From NCBI GenBank assembly GCA_030540195.1, contig JAUNWT010000016.1, forward strand, positions 1 to 34,183: a stretch of DNA of 34,183 bases, read 5' to 3'. Shown here in pieces: positions 27,556 to 34,183 of the stretch. The DNA comes from Bacillota bacterium (GTDB lineage Bacteria; Bacillota_I; Bacilli_A; Erysipelotrichales; Coprobacillaceae). Position 1 is the stretch's first letter, and each line of letters starts with the position of its first letter. The notes under the pieces were generated by a model. That model worked only from the letters and a program-made list of their open reading frames with translations. It was not told the origin of the DNA and did no database searches. The translations under genes were made by a program, and so were the position numbers.

Positions 27556-28903
27556 TTTGTCTTCCTTTCAATAATTTGATAATACTTTCAAAGTCATGAC
27601 CCCGCATTTGTAGGTCATAGGCCCAATCTAATAATTCTTTAAATTCATCATTTGGTTTAAATCCTAAATCTATTAAAATTTTACCATCTATCAATGGTTT
27701 TAATGCATGATTTCCTAATCTTGAAACTTTTTCTTCAACGTACGCATCTAATGTTGAAATGGTTTCTGGACGATTTGCAAGCCTCCCTAACTTATCACAT
27801 TTTGACATGCATACAAGATCTTCTAAAGGAAAAATGCCTTCAATGCCTTTTAAAAGTTTATAATAACTGTAATCTTTGCTTTGATTTCTTACCATATTCA
27901 TTAAATGCATATGATAATAAATCATTGTTTTTATATATTTTTTCATTTTCTTATTTTCAAAGAAATGCGTAAAATATTGATTAAATACTTGGACACCACT
28001 TTCATTATGACCAGGTGCTTTCCCTTCTGGTGTCGTTACTAACGGTTTTCCAATATCATGTAATAAAGCACTCCACATAAAGGCTAAAGGCCAACTTGTT
28101 TTTTGACGACATAGCGCCGCTAAATCAACGACAAGAAGGGTATGATTCATAACATTTCCTTCTGGATGAAAATCGAGGCGTTGAGGACATGTCACAAGTG
28201 TTTCCAAGGGTTCAATAATTGCATCAATTTCTAATAAAAACTTTAATCCTACTGAAGGATGATTCGAAAGTAAGAGTTTATTATATTCTTGTAAAACACG
28301 TTCTTTCGATAGGTAATGAAGTTCTCCTTTATGAACCATCTTTTTACATACTTCTTTTGTCTTTTCGTCCACTTGCATTTCAAAACGAGCCATAAATTGA
28401 GCTAAGCGCAAGACTCTTAAAGGATCTTCTTGAAATGTCTTTTCATCAATCATTTTTAAGATTCTCTTTTGCAAATCATCTTTACCGTTATAAAAATCAA
28501 GTATTTCATCATTTTTATAATCATACATCAATGCATTTACCGTAAAATCCCTTCTACGACAGGCTTCTTTTAAATCTAAATCTTTATAAACCTCTACCTC
28601 AAATTCGCGATGCGTTTTGCCATTTTTTCTTTCTTTACGTGGCATTGCGAAATCAAAATGAGGAAGTGTATCTAATTTTAAAATACCAAAGCTTTTACCT
28701 ACACGATTAACATGACCATATTTAGATAAGATGGCATCAATTTCTTCTATTTCTAAATCATAGATTTCAACATCCACATCATGATAATCCACTTGATGAT
28801 ATAAAAGATAATCTCTAACAATACCTCCTACCAGATAAATACGTCCTTTTTTTGATAAAGAATCTAATACTTGTTTTTCTAATCCTTCAAACTTAAATTT
28901 CAC
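27545..28903 (-). CDS. cca: CCA tRNA nucleotidyltransferase with HD domain
   Basis: Adds or repairs the 3' CCA end of tRNAs. The 452 residues show the class II nucleotidyltransferase core: [11 protein letters not shown] (24-34), the metal aspartates D42 and D44 in DVDVE, the [15 protein letters not shown] motif (114-128) and the template [12 protein letters not shown] (159-170). A C-terminal HD domain (H282/D283 in LLHDIGKP) is typical of enzymes with added phosphodiesterase or phosphatase activity. The start is GTG at 28903, supported by GGAG seven bases upstream and an 11-bp overlap with uvrB; it also overlaps uvrA by 11 bp. Whether it adds CCA fully or only part cannot be read from the sequence. 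Confidence 0.92.
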   Translation of the reverse strand: MKFKFEGLEKQVLDSLSKKGRIYLVGGIVRDYLLYHQVDYHDVDVEIYDLEIEEIDAILSKYGHVNRVGKSFGILKLDTLPHFDFAMPRKERKNGKTHREFEVEVYKDLDLKEACRRRDFTVNALMYDYKNDEILDFYNGKDDLQKRILKMIDEKTFQEDPLRVLRLAQFMARFEMQVDEKTKEVCKKMVHKGELHYLSKERVLQEYNKLLLSNHPSVGLKFLLEIDAIIEPLETLVTCPQRLDFHPEGNVMNHTLLVVDLAALCRQKTSWPLAFMWSALLHDIGKPLVTTPEGKAPGHNESGVQVFNQYFTHFFENKKMKKYIKTMIYYHMHLMNMVRNQSKDYSYYKLLKGIEGIFPLEDLVCMSKCDKLGRLANRPETISTLDAYVEEKVSRLGNHALKPLIDGKILIDLGFKPNDEFKELLDWAYDLQMRGHDFESIIKLLKGRQNGR

Positions 28904-30866
28904 CTTGTAGCTCCAACATCATATCACGAAGTTCCATGGCACGTTCAAAGTCAAGGGCCTTCGCAGCTTCTTTCATTTGTTTTTCTAATTCTTTAACAAG
29001 TGTTTCTTTATCTTTCTTCTTCGCTTTCTTACCTTTTTGAACAAGAGATACAGCTTCATCTATATTTTCTTGTCCATGAATAGCATCTCGAATTTCTTTT
29101 TTGATAGTTTGTGGAATAATACCATGTTCTTCATTATATTTTTCTTGAATTTCACGTCTTCTTGCGGTTTCATCAATCGCTTTTTGCATTGAATCTGTTA
29201 TCTTGTCTCCATACATGATAACTTTCCCATTACTGTTTCTGGCGGCACGCCCGATGGTTTGAATAAGTGATCTTTCTGATCTTAAGAAGCCTTCTTTATC
29301 AGCATCAAGAATACAGACAAGGGAAACTTCAGGCAAATCTAAACCTTCTCTTAATAAGTTGATACCAACAAGAACATCATATTTTCCTAAACGAAGATCT
29401 CTTAAGATTTCCGTTCTTTCTAAAGTTTTTGTATCACTATGCAAATAAGCTACTTTTAATCCTAATTCTACTAAATAAGCACTAAGATCTTCTGCCATAC
29501 GTTTTGTAAGAGTTGTAATTAAAACACGTTCATTTTTTTCAATACGTTGATGAATTTCATCAATAATATCATCCACCTGTCCATCAATTGGTCTTACTTC
29601 AATAATTGGATCAAGTAAACCTGTTGGTCGAATAATTTGTTCAACAACTTGTCCATGTACCTTTTCAAGTTCATAATCTCCTGGTGTTGCCGAAACAAAG
29701 ATAGCTTGGTTAATGAGATCTTCGAATTCTTCAAAAACAAGTGGTCTATTATCTAAAGCACTTGGAAGTCTGAAGCCATATTCAACGAGCGTTTCTTTTC
29801 TAGAACGGTCTCCATTATACATTCCTCTTATTTGTGGAAGCATAACATGGCTTTCATCAACCACAAGTAAAAAATCTTTAGGAAAATAATCAATTAAAGT
29901 ATAAGGACGTTGTCCTTCTTTTCGCCCATCAATATGACGTGAATAGTTTTCAATTCCCGGACACATTCCTACTTCTCTTAACATTTCCACATCATGTCGT
30001 GTTCTTTGATCCAAACGTTCATATTCAAGAAGTTTTGTTTCATCTTTGAAATATTGTAAACGTTGTTCTAATTCTTCAGAAATCGTGTCACATGCTTTCA
30101 ACATTTGTTCCTTTTTAGTAACATATCCATAAGCAGGATAAATTGTATAGGTATTATATGAACCTAGAATATGTCCAGTAAGAGGATCTACTTCACAAAT
30201 ACGTTCAACCGTATCTCCAAAAAGTTCAATACGAATTAAATAATTTTCTGTATGACCAGGCACAATTTCAATAACATCTCCACGAACTCTAAAAGTTCCT
30301 TTAGATTGTTCAATATCATTTCGTTGATATTGGCGATCCACTAAAAAGGTAAGTAATTCTCTACGGTCAATATCTTGATCGACACGTAAAGAAAAAATCA
30401 TTTCTTTATATTGTTCAGGATTTCCAAGTCCATAAATAGATGCCACTGAAGCGACAACAATAACATCTTCTCTTTCAATAAGAGAATTCATTGCCGCCGA
30501 ACGTAACATTTCTATTTCATAATTTGTTTTCGCATTTTTATCAATATAAAGATCTCTTCCTGGAATATAAGCTTCTGGTTGATAAAAATCGAAGTTAGAA
30601 ATAAAGTATTCTACTCGATTTTCAGGAAAGAATTCTTTTAATTCTGAGTAAAGTTGACCCGCTAATGTCTTATTATGAGCAAGCACCAAAGTTGGTTTAT
30701 TATATTCTTTAATAACATTGGCAACCGTAAAAGTCTTCCCTGTCCCAGTTCCTCCTAAAAGAACTTGTTCCTTCTTTCCTGCTTTTAAACCTTCTACAAG
30801 TTCCTGAATGGCTTGAACTTGATCTCCCATAGGTTTAAAAGGAGAAACGAGTTTAAATTCAGACAT
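28893..30866 (-). CDS. uvrB: Excinuclease ABC subunit B
   Basis: DNA helicase-like damage-verification subunit of nucleotide excision repair, 657 residues. Walker [11 protein letters not shown] is at 38-47, the aromatic beta-hairpin region follows ([17 protein letters not shown], near 92-108), then the DESH motif [11 protein letters not shown], helicase motifs V and VI ([26 protein letters not shown]), and a C-terminal UVR domain (about 622-657) that binds UvrC. The RBS AAGGTGG precedes ATG 30866. It lies 12 bp after ctp. No uvrC is in the window. Confidence 0.98.
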   Translation of the reverse strand: MSEFKLVSPFKPMGDQVQAIQELVEGLKAGKKEQVLLGGTGTGKTFTVANVIKEYNKPTLVLAHNKTLAGQLYSELKEFFPENRVEYFISNFDFYQPEAYIPGRDLYIDKNAKTNYEIEMLRSAAMNSLIEREDVIVVASVASIYGLGNPEQYKEMIFSLRVDQDIDRRELLTFLVDRQYQRNDIEQSKGTFRVRGDVIEIVPGHTENYLIRIELFGDTVERICEVDPLTGHILGSYNTYTIYPAYGYVTKKEQMLKACDTISEELEQRLQYFKDETKLLEYERLDQRTRHDVEMLREVGMCPGIENYSRHIDGRKEGQRPYTLIDYFPKDFLLVVDESHVMLPQIRGMYNGDRSRKETLVEYGFRLPSALDNRPLVFEEFEDLINQAIFVSATPGDYELEKVHGQVVEQIIRPTGLLDPIIEVRPIDGQVDDIIDEIHQRIEKNERVLITTLTKRMAEDLSAYLVELGLKVAYLHSDTKTLERTEILRDLRLGKYDVLVGINLLREGLDLPEVSLVCILDADKEGFLRSERSLIQTIGRAARNSNGKVIMYGDKITDSMQKAIDETARRREIQEKYNEEHGIIPQTIKKEIRDAIHGQENIDEAVSLVQKGKKAKKKDKETLVKELEKQMKEAAKALDFERAMELRDMMLELQGEI

Positions 30867-30878
30867 TATAACACCACC

Positions 30879-32324
30879 TTACTTTATTATTTCCATTAAA
30901 TGTTCATATTGTTTATCATTTTCATGATTATTGATATAAATCATCATTCTTGCAATCATCATTTGTTTATCACTTTGACTATATTCACCATCAACTGTTA
31001 AATCATTATCTGCTTCAAATTTTTTCAATGCTTCTTGTGTTGTTACTGAAAAATAACCATCTTCTCGATCTACCGGATATCCCAAAATATTAAGCATCTT
31101 TTGCATTGATTTAATGCGTGTATTGACGCAATCTACTTTCAAAGTTTCTTTAACATCTTTTGTAGAGATACCATCTAATGATACATTTTCCACTTCAATA
31201 TCTGGTGTAAGTCCTTTGCCATTAATACATGTACCATTAGGAATCATCCATTTTGCATACGTATATTTTAAAACGGAACCATCTGATAATGTTTTTTGTG
31301 TTTGAGCACTTCCTTTACCGTACGTTGTTGTTCCAACAAGTTGATATCCCTTTTCACTTTGTAAAGCACCTGCTGTTAATTCAGAAGCACTTGCCGTATT
31401 TTCATTAACAAGAATATATCCATTTTCAAATTCATACTTATTATCAGTACTTGCATAGTATTTCTTAGCTGCACTATTTTTTTCTTTCATTTGATAAATA
31501 ACTTCATCCGATGAAAAGAATAAATCTAAAATATCTGTAGCCGCTGTTAAATAACCTCCACCATTGTCTCTTAAATCAAGAACAAGAGTTTGAATGTTTG
31601 CTTTCTTGAAACTTTTTAATGCTTCTTCTACTTGCTTAGCAGTATCTGTTCCAAATGTTGAAAGTTCAATATATCCAAAAGAAGTATTTCCTTGTTTTCT
31701 TATTTCATAATAAGCAGATGTATCTAAAGCACCTCTTGTTACCTTAATTTCACTTGTTTTTTTATTACTTAAAACAGTTAAAGTAACTTCTGTTCCATCA
31801 TCACCACGAACATATTCTTTGACCTTTTCAGTATCTAAATTAGCTAAATCTTTTCCATCCGCTTTTACAAGAATATCTCCTACTTTTAATCCTGATTTGC
31901 TGGCAGGTGAATCATTATATACCTTTGTAATCATCGCACCACTTTCTACCATAGAAAAGCCAACACCAATTCCTTGATAATTTCCTGCCACTGTTTGATT
32001 AAATTCAACGGCTTCTTTACTTGTTAAATAGCTAGAATGTGGATCATTAAGACCTGCAACCATTCCTTCAATGGCGGAGGCATCTAAATTAATATCTTGA
32101 TCTGTCGTATTGACCCAATATTTATTAAGTGTTTCATAAACTTCATTAATAACACCTTTATTATCTGTACTTTTTACAACAACATCTTTTTTAGAAATAT
32201 AACCTGCAAAATAGCCAATCGTAAGACATACAATAATCAATATAACAATCAATATTTCTTTAATCGGCCTTTGCTTTGTTTCTTTCTTTATTTCCTTTTT
32301 TGGTGGTCTAATAAAATCATCCAT
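30879..32324 (-). CDS. Carboxyl-terminal processing protease (S41, CtpA/CtpB-like)
   Basis: Membrane-anchored serine protease of 481 residues. A charged N terminus precedes one membrane segment (about 23-43). A PDZ domain follows (about 115-195, with NYQGIGVGF and SPASKSGLKVGD), then the S41 core with LRDNGGGYL (252-259), the likely nucleophile S314 in NTASASEL, K337 in TTYGKG, and Q341 nearby. The C-terminal part (about 400-455) is a peptidoglycan-binding type 1 domain. I chose ATG 32324, which has GAGGTG six bases upstream; the longer frame uses a GTG with the RBS too close. It heads the ctp-uvrB-cca-uvrA-hprK-lgt operon behind a good promoter. Substrates cannot be inferred. Confidence 0.94.
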   Translation of the reverse strand: MDDFIRPPKKEIKKETKQRPIKEILIVILIIVCLTIGYFAGYISKKDVVVKSTDNKGVINEVYETLNKYWVNTTDQDINLDASAIEGMVAGLNDPHSSYLTSKEAVEFNQTVAGNYQGIGVGFSMVESGAMITKVYNDSPASKSGLKVGDILVKADGKDLANLDTEKVKEYVRGDDGTEVTLTVLSNKKTSEIKVTRGALDTSAYYEIRKQGNTSFGYIELSTFGTDTAKQVEEALKSFKKANIQTLVLDLRDNGGGYLTAATDILDLFFSSDEVIYQMKEKNSAAKKYYASTDNKYEFENGYILVNENTASASELTAGALQSEKGYQLVGTTTYGKGSAQTQKTLSDGSVLKYTYAKWMIPNGTCINGKGLTPDIEVENVSLDGISTKDVKETLKVDCVNTRIKSMQKMLNILGYPVDREDGYFSVTTQEALKKFEADNDLTVDGEYSQSDKQMMIARMMIYINNHENDKQYEHLMEIIK

Positions 32325-32413
32325 CCTTTTCACCTCACCTTAACATCTTATCATAATTTATTTTAAAAATCTTTTAACGAATTCATTTAAAATATTGTTT
32401 CTTTTTTAGACAC

Positions 32414-32442
32414 ATTATAACTTTTTTTCACACATAAGTCAC
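32414..32442 (-). promoter_or_regulatory. Promoter of the ctp-uvrB-uvrA-hprK-lgt operon
   Basis: Minus-strand GTGACT (32442-32437), a 17-base spacer and a consensus TATAAT (32419-32414). It lies in the 136-bp gap after the lipoprotein gene. I see no terminator in this gap, so readthrough from upstream is possible. Confidence 0.75.
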
Positions 32443-32460
32443 GCCTTTTACATCATGTCC

Positions 32461-33030
32461 TTATTTTTTTAAAATTTTAGAATCTACTTTTTCCATATAA
32501 ACAAGAAACATAGAAATTTTATCATCATGATGACTTATATATTCTTTAAAACATTCCGCAAAGTATTCACTATTAGATTTAGAATCAAATAAATCTTTAT
32601 TTCGTTTTTTGAGTTTTATAAAATCTTTATCTTTACTAAAATGATATTTATAATCAAAATAATGTCCTAATTCATGAAGAATGACACCCTCACTTGTCAC
32701 ATTTTCAATATTGGGATGAACAAGTATAATTGTCGATGGTGGTTGCATTTCCCCGGAAATAATCATATTTTCTTTTTTTATGCTGTAATTATAAAGTTTT
32801 ATTTTTCCACCCTCGTCAAAAAATTGTTTTAAATATTTTTGATCATAGGAATATTGATATCCTCCCTGTAATTCTTCTTTTATATAACTATCTCCTTTTT
32901 CATTTAATTCTAACCAACTATCTTTAAATTCTTTTTCAACATAAATATGTTTTTTTATTTCTACAAACGATTCATTAGATGAACATGCTACTAAAAATAA
33001 TAAACTAAAAAATATAAAAAAACGTTTCAT
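32461..33030 (-). CDS. Lipoprotein with lethal-factor/PPEP-like zinc metalloprotease motif
   Basis: A 189-residue protein with a lipoprotein signal peptide ending in LVAC (C16 lipidated), so it should sit on the outer face of the membrane. The motif HELGH (H119, E120, H123) is a gluzincin zinc site, and FAECFKEYI provides a likely third ligand, E159, 36 residues after H123. This spacing and the (Y/F)FAExF context resemble the anthrax lethal factor C-terminal domain (M34) and clostridial Pro-Pro endopeptidases, which are close in size. The substrate is unknown. It follows the AEC permease terminator and precedes the ctp promoter, so it is effectively single. RBS GAGAGG supports ATG 33030. A non-proteolytic role cannot be excluded. 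Confidence 0.78.
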   Translation of the reverse strand: MKRFFIFFSLLFLVACSSNESFVEIKKHIYVEKEFKDSWLELNEKGDSYIKEELQGGYQYSYDQKYLKQFFDEGGKIKLYNYSIKKENMIISGEMQPPSTIILVHPNIENVTSEGVILHELGHYFDYKYHFSKDKDFIKLKKRNKDLFDSKSNSEYFAECFKEYISHHDDKISMFLVYMEKVDSKILKK

Positions 33031-33066
33031 AATTTACCTCTCTTTTTTATTAAAACATATCTTACT

Positions 33067-33094
33067 AAAAATAAAAAAGGTATTTCTACCTTTT
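33067..33094 (-). terminator. Intrinsic terminator after the AEC permease
   Basis: Minus-strand AAAAGGTA, loop GAAA, TACCTTTT (33094-33075), then TTATTTTT. The ascending arm begins at the stop codon. Confidence 0.88.
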
Positions 33095-34022
33095 ATAGTA
33101 ATTGATAAATCATAATAATAAGTGGCATAGTTATTATACTAAAGATTACGCCCATGACATTCATGATACTTGCATATCCTGGATGCTTATTATAAAGCTG
33201 TGCAAACTGTGTTACGGTTGCCGCAGGAGGAGCACAGGCCGCTAAAATAGTGATCAACAAAATCTTATCTGCATCATTTGTAAGTAATGATAAACCACTC
33301 AATTTGAAAATGAATACCATTAATAATGGAAAAACAATTAATCTAAAAAAAGAAATTAAATAAGTTCTTTTTTCTACAAAAATACTCTTTATATCCATAT
33401 CACCAATAAGCATACCAATAACAATCATAGCAAGTGGTCCCATCATACTCCCTACTTTAGAAAAAGTTTCAATCACCAAATTTGGTAATTGTAATTGAAA
33501 AATAAATAATACTAATCCAATAATAATTGCAATAATATTAATATTTAAAAAGATTTTCTTTAAATCATAAGAAGGTTCATTACAAACAAGACTTTTTGCA
33601 TGTGTCCATAATAAAATAGTTTGAATGACCATATAACCACTTGAATAAATTACCCATTCATTTCCTAATATAGCGCCAACTAAAGGAATAATAAGATTTC
33701 CAGAATTAGAATAAATAATTGTAGCTTTTTCAATAGGTGTAAACCCCAAAATTTTTCCAATTAAGTTTGCTAGAGGAATAAAAATTACATGAACAAGAAT
33801 CGCTCCTAGAAAAGAGATTCCTAAGCCAATCAACTTATCTGATGTAAATTCAATCATAAATGAATTGATGATTGCACATGGACAAGTTACATAAAGTAGT
33901 AAGATTGAAAGAACTTTACTATTTTCTGTGGTTAAAACTTTTGTTTTCACAATTAAGTAACCAAAAAAAATCATTATAAAGAGTTGGCATATTTGTTGAA
34001 TAAGTAAGATACTTAATTCCAT
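33093..34022 (-). CDS. AEC-family (auxin efflux carrier-like) permease
   Basis: Integral membrane protein of 309 residues with about ten hydrophobic segments in two halves, as in the AEC family (malate permease MleP/YwkB-like and relatives). Typical features are FFGYLIVKTKVLT near the start, NSGNLIIPL in the fourth helix region, GPLAMIVIGMLIGD in the middle and AACAPPAATVTQFAQLY near the end. Bacterial members move organic acids or unknown anions; the substrate cannot be read from sequence. I prefer ATG 34022, with GAGGTG six bases upstream, over the frame starting six residues earlier. It lies directly behind an rRNA operon terminator and has its own terminator. Confidence 0.88.
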   Translation of the reverse strand: MELSILLIQQICQLFIMIFFGYLIVKTKVLTTENSKVLSILLLYVTCPCAIINSFMIEFTSDKLIGLGISFLGAILVHVIFIPLANLIGKILGFTPIEKATIIYSNSGNLIIPLVGAILGNEWVIYSSGYMVIQTILLWTHAKSLVCNEPSYDLKKIFLNINIIAIIIGLVLFIFQLQLPNLVIETFSKVGSMMGPLAMIVIGMLIGDMDIKSIFVEKRTYLISFFRLIVFPLLMVFIFKLSGLSLLTNDADKILLITILAACAPPAATVTQFAQLYNKHPGYASIMNVMGVIFSIITMPLIIMIYQLL

Positions 34023-34090
34023 TTTCTTCACCTCATACAAGAGTTTAATGTTTTTTTTAGAAAAAAGTGAAATGTTTCATTATTTGAAAA

Positions 34091-34118
34091 TAAAAAAAAC
34101 CTGATAATTATGTCAGGT
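34091..34118 (-). terminator. Terminator of the rRNA operon
   Basis: Minus-strand ACCTGA, a short loop, TCAGGT (34118-34099), followed by a run of seven or more U. It lies about 27 bp after the 5S 3' end. Confidence 0.88.
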
Positions 34119-34144
34119 CTGATTGTTATAAGAAAATAAAAAAA

Positions 34145-34183
34145 GAACTGGCAACGAGCTATTTTCGCACCGTAGTACTATCT
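34145..34183 (-). rRNA. 5S ribosomal RNA, 3' end only (cut by the window edge)
   Basis: The minus strand reads from the edge into GTACTACGGTGCGAAAATAG and then CTCGTTGCCAG. This is the conserved 3' part of 5S rRNA in low-GC Gram-positive bacteria (the right side of the loop E/helix IV region and the closing strand of helix I). A terminator follows. The rest of the gene, and presumably 23S and 16S, lie beyond position 34183. Confidence 0.85.

Noticed and set aside
34061-34080. Short palindrome TGAAA-TG-TTTCA upstream of the AEC permease
   Set aside because: Only 5-bp arms in AT-rich sequence with no clear promoter next to it; too weak to call an operator.

Overview
The window is one co-oriented block of low-GC bacterial chromosome. 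Every gene I can support is on the minus strand, so the biology reads right to left (from 34183 down to 1). Two T-box riboswitches, AGGAGG-type ribosome binding sites, U-tract terminators and genes such as hprK, ppaX, whiA, rapZ, ctp and a lipoprotein-type metQ point to Bacillota (Firmicutes). Extreme AT richness and the protein flavour suggest an anaerobic gut Erysipelotrichia/Coprobacillaceae-like organism; that assignment is inference. TGA is used as a stop (metN, hprK), so the mycoplasma code is excluded. I see no phage, transposase, CRISPR array or plasmid genes.

Right edge (34183-32461): the 3' tail of a 5S rRNA, hence the end of an rRNA operon, with its terminator; an AEC-family permease with its own terminator; then a small lipoprotein carrying HELGH and a downstream FAECF glutamate, which resembles the anthrax lethal factor/Pro-Pro endopeptidase metalloprotease fold.

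32442-22983: a promoter followed by a tightly packed operon ctp-uvrB-cca-uvrA-hprK-lgt that ends in a terminator overlapping the lgt stop. It continues as ppaX-trxB (terminator) and then rapZ-whiA-XRE regulator-small membrane protein. This is the Bacillus-type hprK-lgt-ppaX / trxB-rapZ-whiA neighbourhood in condensed form. The yvcK (glmR) gene normally found between rapZ and whiA is absent, and an HTH gene sits where crh is often found.

18996-15729: a methionine T-box (AUG specifier) under a strong promoter whose -10 lies inside a perfect 8-7-8 inverted repeat. It controls metQ-msrA-metN-metI, a methionine uptake system combined with methionine sulfoxide reductase. msrA carries a one-base frameshift at an A run.

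15677-10003: two paralogous membrane proteins, each with two N-terminal zinc ribbons, one membrane segment and about seven beta-propeller-like repeats. The second heads a cell-wall operon with murF, a membrane-anchored lysozyme-like gene and ddl.

9946-61: a leucine T-box (CUC specifier) controls a branched-chain amino acid operon, leuA-ilvN-ilvC-leuC-leuD-leuB-ilvD-ilvB, covering acetolactate to 2-ketoisovalerate and on to 2-ketoisocaproate. Between ilvC and leuC lie two overlapping hairpins without a U tract, and ilvC has a codon style different from its neighbours.

Most of the window is well-known housekeeping biology. I do not see a clear new defence or mobile system. The best leads are the zinc-ribbon/propeller pair beside cell-wall genes, the lethal-factor-like lipoprotein, the ilvC-leuC hairpins and the putative operator on the met promoter.
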